DNA of 64,000 nt from positions 1 through 64,000 of the forward strand of contig WBMZ01005344.1 in assembly GCA_013400975.1 (NCBI GenBank), given 5' to 3'. The position numbers and the translations under genes are program-made. Shown here one piece after another: positions 25,183 to 37,854 of the stretch. The stretch's first letter is position 1, and the number at the start of each line of letters is the position of its first letter. Origin of the DNA: Atrichornis clamosus (lineage: Eukaryota; Chordata; Aves; Passeriformes; Menuridae). The notes below the pieces were generated by a model, which searched no databases, was not told the origin of the DNA, and was given only the letters and a program-made list of their open reading frames with translations.

Positions 25183-26351
25183 TTTTACCATTTGTACTTC
25201 TAGAAACACTTGGCAGCATTAAAAAAAATAAAGTTAAATTGCTTACATATTTTTCACTTCAGTGGATAAACATTCTGTCTTAATTTAGATCAACCAATCT
25301 CAAAAAAATACATAGTCTAAAAATTAGCAAACTTTTGAGAGATCATTTAGATTTAAATCATCAAATCACTTAAATCATTAAATACCTTTTCAAAGGAGAT
25401 GGAGATGCTCTCAATTCCTAAATGGAGCTTACTTTCTAGTTAAAGAAGACCAATTTTAATGAAAGGGATCCTTCTTAAAACCTGCAATGACTTCCATCTC
25501 AGATAAAATACTCATTTATAACTCATGTATAACTGCAAGCCACGAGGTGGTGCTCTTAATCCATAGCCCGACTAAAATAGTAATTTTTTGGTCCTTTTCT
25601 AACATTGCACAGAAAGAACATATGGAGAAAAGCCTATTTTATAACATGGTTACTTTGGTTTCTGCAGCAATGCCACCACACACACTGCAGTCTATAATGG
25701 TAAAAAATTTTTACTTAAAGAAGTCATACCACCTTCAGATGGTTTGAGAAAAACAGTCTCTCTGGGGAAACCAGTTCAAAGAAATGGTTAAAAATCCAAT
25801 GGAACAAAATGAAACAACTACAGAGGATCTATCTGAACAATAAAACACTGTAATTGAACACATACATGGCAATCCCACGTAAAACTAACTCAATCTACCT
25901 GCAAATCTTATTTTTCATTTGGAAAAATAAGCGATTCCTCAGTTTTCTTTGAAAGGCATGGTGCAATGCCACTGTGATGGTCCACTACAGCACCCCTGCT
26001 CCCCAGCCCCCAGTTTGTTCAGGTCTCAAAGAATTCCAGTTATACTGACAATGGAATGAGGATGATGTTCCAGCTAGAAAGACAGAGCACATGTAAATTG
26101 TGTGTGCAAACACTACAAGGATTACTGATGGGCATCACACAAATAGACACACTGTTGCTTTTCACCTTGGACAATAAAGATATATGTATAATCTCATTAA
26201 AATACTTCCATAGATGTATATAAATACTTAGTTCTTAGCAAGAGGAAAGCCAACCCATTGTCCACAGTGGCTGTGAAACTTCCCCAGCTGGAAAAAAAAA
26301 TTGTAGTGATTTTCCAAGGGATGTAGTTCTGCCAGAATGACTGAGTTCAAC

Positions 26352-27736
26352 TTATTCCTTGTTTTGCTCTTCACCTTTAGATTCCATTAGCTCCTCTTGC
26401 CATTTCTTCTCCATCTGTCCTTTGCACCTCAGGAAAGCATCTTCCAAATGCTTCATGGAGTTGGTCAGGTCTGGGTTGGTACGTATGGCTACCATGTGAT
26501 AGGCCATCCAGGTTGCATGCACTACAAACTCAACAAATACAAGTAAGCCAGGAATTTTGGCTAGAAAAAAGCAATGGCTGATTCAATAAACAAAAAAACT
26601 ATTATCAGTTCAGATCTTAGAGAAGGCTGTAAAATGAAATGGAAATTGCCTACAATAATACTCAAGATTAAGTAGATTGTTCAGTATTACTTCTTTATAA
26701 ATGTCTCAAAATACTTCATAATGGAAGTACAGTGATGTAAATTACAAAAGGGAGATGGACACTTCACTTAAAAATTACAACAAGACAGGTAATCAAATAG
26801 AAAGACTCAACAGACTGTTTTAAAATATATGAATATTATATAAGGAATCCTCTCTCCAGACCAGTTACAGCTTGTGTTAGGTGAGGAAGAGTAAGATCAA
26901 GGAAACTACAACACAGAGATAAAAGATTTTAAGAACACCTTAAATAAATTGATCTTGAAATAATGAGTAAATTAAATAATGAAATTGATTTTGAAACAAG
27001 ATGTATCTGATAAAGCTGGGCAAATAGTTTTATCACTTATGTCATACTTTTATTTTACTAAGAATTCACTGTAGTTTTCTTAATGGCACTCCATAAGTGG
27101 TTTAATCACAGAAAGTTTAATTAAGAGGTGCAATCTGCTCTTGTTAGTAGCACACAGTTTCTGATAGAAATGTTGCAGAACATGGAGAGGAATGTGCAGT
27201 CCTGTCTGTACATACAGGACTAAGATTAAATTTGCAGGGGAGTCTTTATTGTGGCTGAGGAATTAAATGCATCATGCACTGACCTGAGAGATGCTATGTA
27301 TCCTGCCATTTTTCAGAATTAAGTCTCATTTTAGATCCTATGTTTTAATAATTGCACATTAAACACCTTAGTAGTATTTCTGTTTTTAACCAACACTCTG
27401 AACTGAGCATCCACTACCTAATGATTTTTAATTCTGAGCCATCTGAAATGTCTAAATTATTGGCATGCTTTTCCACAATTAAGACCATAAGGGCATTAGA
27501 GGTGATGGTGATTGTTTTCACTTACATTTCTATTACATGGAAGTTTACAGAGTAAATATAAACAGTAAATCTTCAGTGTCTTCACTCTAGTAGACAGATC
27601 CGTATCACTGTTAATAAAGACCTGTACCTGTTAATTTTTCCATCTCGTCCAGAAGTTTTCCCAAGTCCTTGTTCAAGTCCTCCATCACCTTTTCCATGTT
27701 ATCATAGTTTCCTTCCTGATGTTCTGATTCAGCCAT
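26352..27736 (-). CDS. SYCE3: Synaptonemal complex central element protein 3
   Basis: Seen: two minus-strand coding exons. The first, 27736 down to 27628, starts with ATG immediately after an acceptor TTCCTTGTAG and ends at donor CAG|GTACAG. The second, 26521 down to 26352, begins after acceptor GTTTGTAG and ends in TAA (26352-26354). The product is 92 aa. It contains EGNYDNMEKVMEDLNKDLGK in the first exon and HATWMAYHMVAIRTNPDL and MKHLEDAFLRCKGQMEKKWQ in the second, a close match to vertebrate SYCE3 (88 aa in human, recalled) with the phase-1 junction after EMEKL-T/V. Known: SYCE3 is a small helical protein of the synaptonemal complex central element that bridges SYCP1 tails and is required for synapsis and crossover in meiosis. 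A 5'UTR exon must lie upstream, probably in the CpG island at 28.6-29.3 kb. Intact; expected to be germline-expressed. Confidence 0.93.
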
Positions 27737-28599
27737 CTACAAGGAAACCAGGAATTTTGTACTTCATTTTACTCTGAAGTGAGTTGATTTTCACAGCTGG
27801 GAGAAAGTAACATTGCAATAAAAACAAACAAAACAATTTTAAATTTACATGTGAATTCAGCAAAAATCCGACCTTGAAGTTACTGGTCATCACCTGTATG
27901 CTCATATTACTTTCAATCCATTTTGAAATTAAGTAGAAAGAATTAACTCAAATGTGCTGTGCTCGTGCCAAACAAAGGCTTTTGGTATCAGTAATAACAA
28001 AGGTCATTGTGTCAAACACTTCACTAGCAAACTTTATCACCCTGTTACAGTTGTCTTCAAGCTTCTCTCCCAAATACTCTGACGAAGAGCAATTCCTAAT
28101 TTTCAAAGTTAGTTGTAAAATCCCCACTTGTAATGGGTATTTCACAACTGCAGGCTCCAGCCACGTAAGTACATACACCAAGTTCTGTCACCATATAGGC
28201 AGCTAAGTGTTTGTGATTTTCTAATCTCTGCTTAGTTGTTGGGAGTGAAATTCTACAGCGTAAAAACGCTTGGGGCAAAAATATATAGTTTTAGAACTGA
28301 AAATGTGGCACAAAGCATGGCCTTTAAGTTCTTTTTCTGAAAACCCCCAGTGAATGGGATGAAACCATGAGGAAGCATAAGAGCTTCACTGTAGTGACTA
28401 TATACATCACACAGCATAGTTTTTGTCATGTGATTTCTCAAACTCGGTATCTGTTTTTCGGATTTTATTGCCAATATATGTGGAAGGAACGCGATGGGTG
28501 GCTTTACAGCATTTTAAAACAGTGCCAGACCTCAGACGCTGGGTGTTCCAAGTGTCTCTTCACACAGCCTGCTTCACGAGGTAAAACCGAGGTTACCCG

Positions 28600-29270
28600 A
28601 GTGTCGGCTGACCCTTCACCGCGGAGGCCCTGCAGGGCGCAGCAGCCCGTGCTGTGCCACACGACGGGCACCCTGCGCCGCCGGCAGGGCCGCGTCCCGC
28701 GGGGCGCTGGGGCAGCCGGGGCAGCCGGGCCGCCGCCCCCCGCCCGCCCTCACGGCACAGGGCGGGCGGGAACGGGACACCAAAACCCCGCCCGGCGGCC
28801 TCTCCCGCCAGCTCGGCCCCCGGGCTCGCGAGCTCGGTTGATTCTGCGTTTCACGAAAACAAGCGCTCGGAGGAGTCGGCGGCCCGGGGAGAGGCGCGGT
28901 TCGCGCCCCGCGGCTCCGAGCCCGGGCTGCGGCCTGGCCCCGCGTCCCGGCTCCGTGCGCCGCCCGCCCCTCGCTTCCAGCGCCGCCTCACGGCGGACCC
29001 CTCCGCCGTGCTGGCAACCCCCGACTCCTGGGGCAGCCCGGGCGTGCCGGACAGCACCTCGTCCCTTCGTCCCTTGCCCAGCGCGGAGCCGCAGCTGCCC
29101 ACCCCGGCGGCCGGACGAGAGGAGGTGACGCCCTCCCCTGCCCACGGCCCTGCCCGTGCCCCGCGGCCCCCGGCAGGGACAGCCCTCCTCCGTCAGCCCT
29201 CACCCTCCAGCGCTGCCCGCCCCCGGTCACGGCAGGTGCGGGAACTGAAGCCGTAGCAAGATTGGTCGCA
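28600..29270. promoter_or_regulatory. CpG island, likely SYCE3 (-) promoter, possibly bidirectional with STYK1 (+)
   Basis: An abrupt change from AT-rich DNA to very GC- and CpG-rich DNA, flanked by CR1 on the right. It holds a CTCGCGAG core at 28825-28832 (the centre of a motif common in vertebrate CpG promoters) and ATTGG at 29261-29265, i.e. a CCAAT box reading on the minus strand. SYCE3 reads away leftwards from 27.7 kb; the first STYK1 coding exon is 12 kb to the right. Long ORFs here (28367-29128, 28654-29256, 28750-29145 minus) are composition artefacts. Confidence 0.65.
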
Positions 29271-29344
29271 CCGGATGGCCTGTGGTGGTTTCAGGACTTT
29301 TCCTGAAAGTAACCCAGAAGGTACATCTTAACCCCTAGGTTTCA

Positions 29345-29690
29345 GAGTTGGGTGGTGCGTCTGCTCTTTCTTCAGGGAGTCTCATCCCGGCTGCAGGATG
29401 GAGAGAGACGTCAGACCAGGGCCGGCGGTGACAGGACAAGGAGCAGCAGTTTCACAGTTGAAGAGAGTAGGTTTTTATTAGATATAAGGAGAAAATACTT
29501 TGCAATGAGAGTAGTGAGACATTGGAACAGGTTGCCCTGAGAAAGTTGTGAATGCCCCATCCTTGGAAGTGTTCAGGGTCAAGCTATATGGACTAGTGGA
29601 AAGTGTCTCTGCCCACGGCAGGGGACTTGGAACTTGATGGTCTTGGAAGGTCCCTTCCCCAGCTGTTCTGTGATTCTATGATACTGGCCT
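29345..29690 (+). mobile_element. CR1 LINE 3' fragment
   Basis: ORF2 C-terminal remnant (ESRFLLDIRRKYFAMRVVRH followed by WNRLP) continues into a CR1 3'UTR (GGGGACTTGGAACTTGATGG) and ends with CTGTGATTCTATGATACTGG. It lies at the right shoulder of the CpG island. Confidence 0.85.
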
Positions 29691-30797
29691 TCATTAAAAA
29701 AAAAAAGAATTGAAGAGTGTTTGCAGGACTAGGCAAAATCAGGTTAGAAATTTTCTGGAGAAACAGCAAGACTCAAAGTTTGTCAAGAGTTTGCTGATGC
29801 TAGGAATTATCTGGTTTACAGCAGAGTGAGAATCAAGTCCTGTCTCTGAATTGCCCCAAATTGTGTCCCATTCCAGATCAATATCCAGACCTTGATTGAT
29901 TGATCTCTTGTTCTCCTTTTTCATCCATACAAACACAAACTTAGTCCTGTTTTCAAATTATTTTGTATATTAGTATTCTCATTATGCAGCAAACTTGCTC
30001 ATCTCTTGCAATCACCACTCATTTCACTACCAACTGAGTAGCAGTGAAGATGACAATCCATCTTCAAAAAACCCCAAAATGAAGTATTTACACTCCCAAG
30101 TTGCATGAATGCTGTATAATATATCGCAGAGCAGTGTGTTGCTAAAGTTTTGCAGGGGTTCAAAAGCAGTTGAGTAAGATCCCTGTTATGTTGTTACAGT
30201 GTTTTATTTCCCCAGACACTCTCAGTGCCAGCTGTGTGGGGCATGGTTACTAGGCCGGACCATTTGTTTGAGGTGGCACATTTCCTAGGTAACCCCATTT
30301 CCTAAATGATTTATGAAAAGAGTGGAGAATCATCAGGTTTAATTTGGCAGAAAAGTGGGGGAAAAAAGACTGGTATTAGAAGTGCCTGAGCCTGAATAGA
30401 GGAAGTGCTAGCAAATTACTGGACCTTCAACTGGCTAATGAAGATTGATGTATAATCATTCAGTCATTTCAGTTTTATACAGAGAAGCTATTTTTTTTAC
30501 TTTATTTCTTTTCATATAATGCTACCTTTGGAAATTTTAAATAACAAATACTGCAGGGATGAACTGAAAATCACACTAGAATTTCCATTAAAAAAAGAGA
30601 AATTAAATAGGCTTGTAATTTTTCTCGATTAAGAAGACTTGCTATCTTGAGAGGCAAAGCTCATGAGGCAGAACAGAGGCTTGGGATAATGGTGGGAGGT
30701 TTTTTTCACTTTTAGATCATTTGTTCTGATTCTTACCCCATTCAGGGATTAATGACTGGCTTTCAGAAACAAAAAGGTACTGAGCCTTTCAACCTCT

Positions 30798-31366
30798 TGT
30801 GATGTTCCACCCTTGAGGTGAAGGGAGACCCGAGACTCATAAATGCTCGCAGTTGAAAGGAACGGCAAAAGTCCACAAAAACTCACAAAGTTTTATTAGT
30901 AAATTACACATTAGGAAGGGAGGGAGGGAGGGAGGGAGAGGGTACCGTTTCATAGGTAAGTTTTCCCCACCTGGAAGACAAGTTTGTTGCTTTCCATGCA
31001 AATTAGTTCTCATTCACAGTCTGTTCTTTCAGACCTTTCTAGAAACAGGGCAGAGGCTTCGGGGGCCTTTGCGGGTCTTGATCCCCCCTACAGTCCATGC
31101 TCAGCCTCATTACTGTGCTTGTGCTGTGCCGTGTTGTGCTTATCTCCAGGAACTACATCAAGGGTGTTTGTCCCAAAAAAGTGCTGCCATTCCTCGGCAC
31201 GGCCCCTTCTCCAGCCACATCTTGTTCTTTCTCACAGCGTTATCCAACAATCCTTGGTTGGCTCTGCAGCCATCTGGCTATTGCTATTTAAGATATACAC
31301 ATTAGCCCCTTATCTTCTGGGTTTCTACACCTCTGTGGGTTTAAGCTGACCAAAAGATCAGTTACA
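30798..31366 (-). mobile_element. Possible antisense LTR-like element
   Basis: Read on the minus strand the block would run TG...CA over about 570 bp, with a poly(A) signal (AATAAA, plus positions 30892-30897) near its 3' end and a GC-poor TATA-like stretch further upstream. These are LTR-like traits. No target-site duplication was found at the tested limits, and I do not recognise the family. A unique sequence with chance motifs is an alternative. Confidence 0.3.
30915..30938 (+). repeat. (GGGA)n tetranucleotide microsatellite
   Basis: Five to six near-perfect AGGG/GGGA units between ATTAGGA and GAGGGTACC. Purine-rich on the plus strand. Confidence 0.9.
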
Positions 31367-34300
31367 GACTATCAGCTATAAACCATGGTTTTAAATCTTA
31401 CATTAGAATGTGAAAATAAGTCAGAGGCCTTAATCACTGAAGCAAAAGTGAATACCACAATGACAGTTAAAAAGGGGATGCTTTCACCTGAAGTTTGCTT
31501 CTTCTGGTCCAGCAGCAGTTACTGGGGTATGTTTAGTTCTGGAAGTCAAGCTGCAGAATTAGCACCCATGTTAACTGTCCCAGCACACAGGACAAAGGCT
31601 GAATGGTTTCTGGTTGAATTCCTGCTTAGTCCCAGAACCCCATCCTGGGGCTATGGTGCAGCAGCTGTGTGTGGCTTGGATGGTTTCTAGGTGTGCTGTA
31701 GCTGTCTTGGAGATAAAGGGGATGGTTATGTTAATAAGGCTGCCAGTCTACTGCCTTTCAGTGTGCTTAGTCATAGTTGCCTAAGGAAGAAGCACAGAGA
31801 GGGATAGAGGATGTTAAACAGGCAATGTTTTCTTTGTGGATGCACATACAATACAAAACATAGCAGGAAAAGTCTGTTTTTCACAGGACAATACATGACT
31901 TCCGTCACTATACTAAACAGCAGGAAAGGCTTGATGAATGAGGAAGATTATACAGGCTGAAGCCTGAACTCTGAACTATTGAAATATCTTATCCAACCAG
32001 TCAGACTGGGAGCACAACAGAGGTGGGGGAAACTGAAAGCAGCAGCCTGTTGTTGCTTTTGCATATGCTTACCTTGAATATTTAACCCTTTGCCTTTCAC
32101 ACTCTCTTCCACAGTAGGGAGGTGTAGAAACTGAAAGATGGAGGAAGATTTTCAATTGTCACATTTTTAAACAGGAATCTCAGTAGGTTTTCCCAGGTGC
32201 CCTTGAGCAAGGTCCCTGTGGAACATAACTCATTTCAGTAAAGAATTCATTTAAATGAGGAACTGTTATTTGCATTTTACCTACTATTTTATGGAGAATG
32301 AGGTATAAGACAGATCCTTTGCTCCTTCATGGAGAAAATACTGTGGAGAGTCAAGGCAAGTTAGTACCAGCATGAAAGGAAAGCTGAAACCAGAGTCTAA
32401 GCCTACATCTGCAGCTGTAGTGATCTTTCTAACTCTAAAAAAATTTAAGTCTAGGAGATGTCTCTCCTGGTTTCTCAGGAAATGAAAGTCCACATCACAG
32501 GACTATTTCATTAACACTATTTTGCCCACTCCTGCCAGTCTCTGTAGAGAGATCACGCAATGAAGAAACCACTCCTGGTTTTCACCATTTTGCACACATG
32601 GATAGTAAATGCCAGCTGGAAAAATAATGCTAGGGAAAAGTTTAGGATGTACTGATGTACAAATATATGGATACATTAACAGATAAATTAACTATTGTCT
32701 TTTGGTATCTAGAGCTATTGATTCTTCCACAACTAAAACTTTCCCACAACAATATAATTATATGCAGCACCTCAATGTTAACAGGAGTAGGTGAGTTTGG
32801 CTAAAACAGTTGGCAGAGATCATATCATCTGCTGCATCTTCCCAAAGCCACCTGCATTGTGTTGTTGACTGTGAAATGAAGTTTGTCTCTCAACAGGAGG
32901 TCTCATGTTATTTACTCTTGTAATGCAACTGCCTCTCACTCCTGTGAAGGAGGTAAGCAGATAATCTTGTGTAGACTCATATAAACAGGACTCAGGAATC
33001 TGAAACTCTTAACACAAGATTCATCAGTGATAGGGGAGGGCAGGCCGACAGCTGGGACTTGCATACATGGATTGGTTGGGAAGAAAGTCCCCACACCTAA
33101 AGGGCTGAGGTGCAATGAAGATTATGGCCCATGGTTGCTGAGGACACCAGCAGAGCACAGTGATGACCCCTAAGGCATCATGGCAGGAAAAAGGTCACGG
33201 GGAATATTGTCCACTCTGGTTGGGGAGCTTAGGATGGTGTGAAGAAAGGGCAGGGTAAAGCTGATGACAGAGCCCCAGCCATTTTCCAAAATGCTGGCAG
33301 ACTGCATGGACAGCCTGAGCAGGAGGGACACCAAGGAAAAGGGTAGAATGTGAAAAAGCCCTGAGTTCCTGCTGTCCGTTGCAGCATGTGTTGATATTAT
33401 TAATCTTTTATCCCTTTCTTTATTTGCAGATTGTTTTCCTGATACAACACTTTTTCAGCCTCAGGAGTCCTGGGAGTTTTGTACAGATTTTCTGTTCCAA
33501 GAACCCATTTTTGCTAAATGTGAATCTGTAACCAGAAGTGTCTGAGTTCTGGTTATTACATGAGCCTGTCCCTCTTGATCTGTATTGGTCTGCCTCCCAA
33601 ACTCCCCTCCAGGTCCCTGCCTGAGGACTCTGCTTTGCCAGTCTCTGTATCCGTGCATGAGCAGCTGGTGTGTGAAAGCCAGGCAGACCCGTTTTGCAAG
33701 TGTGTGCCTTCCTGTCAGCTGTGTGTTGGACATCCCTGGGGAGACAGCTGAGAAGACCTGGAGGATTAAAGAATTGAAGCTGGGCGGGGCTGGAGTAGAA
33801 AAATCAGTGAGGAGGAGCTTACTCATAAAGAATTACAACCATACCAAGGTAATCATCAGCATTATTAGGAGTGGCCTCACAAACTGGGAACCGGCAGCAG
33901 GAGAGCTTCAGGAAAAGACTACCGCAGGGCAAGAGAAGTGGTGTCATTCAGGTGAGAGAAAACTCTTCTGGAGGTTCAGTCCCTGAATACTTTTTTTAAA
34001 AAAATACATTTATTAACATACATGTGACCTGAGTTAGAATGTAGCTGTACTGTAAAGTCTATGTGTCTGTGTATGTGTGCACAGACATATGTGCATGTGC
34101 TTCCTGCTGGTATCGAAGCTACTTACAGTAATAAATTTCTGTGATCATAATGGTATTGGGGTTTGAGAAAAATATGAAAGAGATATGTCCTCTATATGCT
34201 GGTTGATTTGGACGAAATAACTTACAGGCATTTTGTAAGCAGGAAGAAATTAACAAAGTAATTAAGGTTCATATAAAATTAGTCTCAGTTCACTGAAACA

Positions 34301-37300
34301 AGGTAATGCTATGCATGTGTTTATAAATATGTTCAGTCTTTAGTTAAGTAATACATGCCTAGGGCTGAATTCAGAACTAATTACCATTTCACTTCCATGA
34401 CTCTTGTTTAATTGTCAGGCAGTGAACTCTAACCCCAAGTGGTGAAGATATCTAGATTTTCCTGTGTTTACCTCTTTGCATGTACCTGTGTGTGCATGAG
34501 CTACTGATTAAATTATAAACAAAATCTCTGTTAAATCCACCAACTTGGGAACTTGGGAAACTGGAACTAAAGTTGCCTACACAGCTTCAGGTAGCTCTGA
34601 ATTTATGAAAGCAGATTCATGTTCTATTTCTCAAGCCATTAAGCAGCAATGTGATGTCATGCAATAGTTTTATCACAGAGTAGGTTTTTACAGCAAGAGC
34701 TATATGTATGCATGATCCTTTGAGAAAAAATCCTTCAATTCTTCTTACATTCTGTCACAGCTTCTTCTGTTACAGAATTTCTGTACTGAGTTTGTGCTAG
34801 GGTTTGGTACAGGCTTGGTACCAGCAGTTACCAGTCAGCAGGGAGACATTTTCAAAAGCAGTATGTGATTTTGGCTTCACAAAAGGAAGTCATAGGTGAG
34901 GCTGTGTTGTTAAAATTTTGCTTCTAGATTTGAATATTCCAAACAGCCTGCTTATTAAGGGCTTCAGTTTAAGGTATTCCTCAGGGTTCTTTTAATCATT
35001 TTAACTTATTTTGCAGATTACCTGTAAGGACTTACTTTTTGTGGCCTTAATTCAGCAGGAGTGATCAACATATATATTAATTTTCTAGAAACTACAGTAA
35101 GTTATGTCTGCATTAGAAAAAATTATTTTTATCTTAATCACCATTTGGGTTCTGTACCATTTCACACTTCTGTACTTAGCTTTCCCTGCTCAGCACAAAT
35201 AAATTCATTTTTGTGAGATGATCTGAGTTAAAGCACAACCTAGCACCATAAGAACTTGCATATCTCCAGTGATATGCTGCCAGTTTGGACTAACATTTTT
35301 AGCATAAAAGCACAGCAGCACCGAGTCCTTCTGACTCATTTCTCGATGCAGTAGCAACTGTTAACTTTGCCTGTTTTTTCTGCTATATTGAAAAGGAGCC
35401 AAGTTTGCCCTAAGTAACCACCTGCTCAAATAACAGCATGGGCCTCATTATTTGCTGTTTTCTCCATGGTCTAGCTCTTCAGATGTGGTCAGCCTAATTT
35501 TCTTTCACTCCCTTAATATGCTTCTGTAGCACCTAGCCTAGGTTTGATGTTCAAGTATTGCTTCTAATTTTGGACTAAGAGAAAATCTTGCGTCACTGTA
35601 TGTGATTTTTGAAACACTTTGTTTTCTTACAGGGTGTTACAGCTACCAGCTGTTTCAAAAGTGAGTTATACTATTAAATCTCTATAGCTGAGACGGTGTT
35701 ACAGCCAGTACAGCAAGCCACAGGATATTATTTGTAATCCTTGTTCACAAGGACAGAAGTGACTCTGGTGTGTTGTAATCTGGGTTGGCCGCTCAGAATT
35801 TCCCATTCTACACAGTTGAAGATGCTGCTTGGCAACCCACAGGTGCCTTACAGTGAGAGATGAGATGACTTGCTGGGCCAGGGAAACCTTGCAAAGGTGT
35901 CATTAATGGAAAATAGTTGGAAATGTTGGAAATAGTCATGAAGGTCTTCTGAAGGCAGAAGAGACAGAATATGTAGTCTAACAAATGCTTAGCTGAAACC
36001 TGTCAGGCTTGGGCTTTTTTGTTTTGGATGCTACTTTTAGTAAATGGTGGACATGGCAGGGGAAAAGATGTGTTTCACTGTTTGCTTTTCCATGGTGATT
36101 TTCTTCTCCCTCTTCTCTCACATCCAGTGTCCACAACTGCTTGGCAGTCCTGAGCCCACACGTCGTGGTTTCCCTGCCCTTGTGGTTCCTGCCGTGCCCT
36201 GGTAGCTCCTCCCAGCACAGCCAGGACACTGTGCTTGTGCAGAACTGAGCCTTGACTGCTGACCAGGTGCAAAGGGCACGTACAGGAGGAGGAAAGCAAT
36301 AAAAGCAGCAGCAAAAGGGTGCCTGGAAAAGCTTGAGAGTAAGGTTCTGCCACTGCAAGAAATTAAATAGAAGGTGTAATGGTAAAAGGATTTATTTTGT
36401 CTTTTATCAGTTAGGCAGTTTGCTGGACTGAAGTGGGCAATTACTGAGCTGTTCTTTATGTGCCTGGAGTCATATTACAGCTGGCCCTCAGAACTAGTGC
36501 ATGAAAAACAAGTGTCAGAACACTTCTATAATGAAGTGGTGTGCAGTTAATGCAGGGCAGGATGTCTGGGGAAATAACTGCATTAACTCCATATCAGCTC
36601 ATAGAACATTTTAAAGGGCCTAATGAAGATCCAGATGAATCTTAGCCTTTATTTTTGTCAAATTAATCAGCTGTTTCTTTAGACCAAATCATTGCACAAG
36701 GATTTACACATTTGCACAGATGATGGGAACTGCTGCTAGTTCACAAGTCAGACATATTCAGTGCCAAAATTGTGTGTTTACTGTGAATATGTACAACTTA
36801 TTCTCCTGAACATGGCAGGAGCAAGCAGCAGGCAGCTTCTGTGTGGGCAGTATTCGAGCTGGCTGTTCCCATATATTCCATGGACATGTAAGACTTGATA
36901 TTTCTCTTCCTTTTCAGTATTCACCTTAATGTTTGTCACTCAGGCTTCTTAACTCCTAGTCCTAGCACTTTAAATAGCATAATTTCAGCCTGATGAGAAC
37001 TTCAAGGCCATGAAATGTGAGAGAGGATTGGTTATTTTAGGGCAGATCACCTTCCTGATTCAGTTTACCACATTGCCATGTGAATGCTTCTGCTGTCACT
37101 ATGGGGACAGTATACATGTGGGAATGAATGACAGGGGACTGGAAAAATTAGAGTAAGGCTTATGCTGGCACACAGTGCCTGTGGATCTGTGCTGACACAG
37201 GGAATGGTTTCACAATGCTGCCTTAGCTGAATTAGCCATTCACTGCCAACTGGTACCGATCACTGAAATGGCAGGAAATCACCACGGCAAAAGAATGGCG

Positions 37301-37854
37301 AATTTGTCCTGCTAGGCTAGTGGTTTGAATCAGTTTACTGTGTGATCAATTGCACAACTGAGAGCAAACCAAGCAGTGAGAAGAAAGCAGAGAGAAGAGA
37401 TAATCCCTTCTTTTGGCTTTGGTGAGCACTTAATTCAGCTCAGCTGCATTCACATTCAGTATTTGGGCTTCCTGAACAGGTTTAAGCAGCCCCCACAACT
37501 GCTGTCTTTTAGCTGCTTCTTCTGTCCCTCTGTTGCCCTCTGTGCTTTGTCCAGATAGCTAGGGCAGCAAAACAGCTTGCCAAACAAACATGGCTGAAAA
37601 CAAAATGCCACCTTTTCCTAAGTGTTCATGCTGTTGGCAACTGTGAACAGAGGAGCAGTGTCAGTGTAGGGCTGGTATGGGGGATAATTAGCCTGTCACT
37701 GTTGCCAGGCTGTGCAACTCCTGTGCCACATGCAGTAGTCTGCTAGTAGCAGTTTGCATATTCACTGTAGTTTAACTGCTGCTAAGGTTTTGCTTTAGCT
37801 GCTTCTGCTATCTTTAGGTACCATGGTCTTCACTGTATATTTAACTTGGACATC

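Noticed and set aside
26160..26200. AATAAA in plus orientation near 26174
   Set aside because: It is on the opposite strand to SYCE3 and more than 7 kb past the YBX3 poly(A) signals.
28367..29256. Long plus-strand ORFs (253 and 200 codons) and overlapping minus-strand ORFs
   Set aside because: They lie in the CpG island. The amino-acid content is dominated by Pro, Arg, Ala and Gly in every frame, as expected from GC-rich DNA lacking stops.
35978..36358. 126-codon minus-strand ORF with poly-Leu/Cys stretch
   Set aside because: Low-complexity hydrophobic run from a repeat of GCAGCA-type bases; no signal of a real gene.
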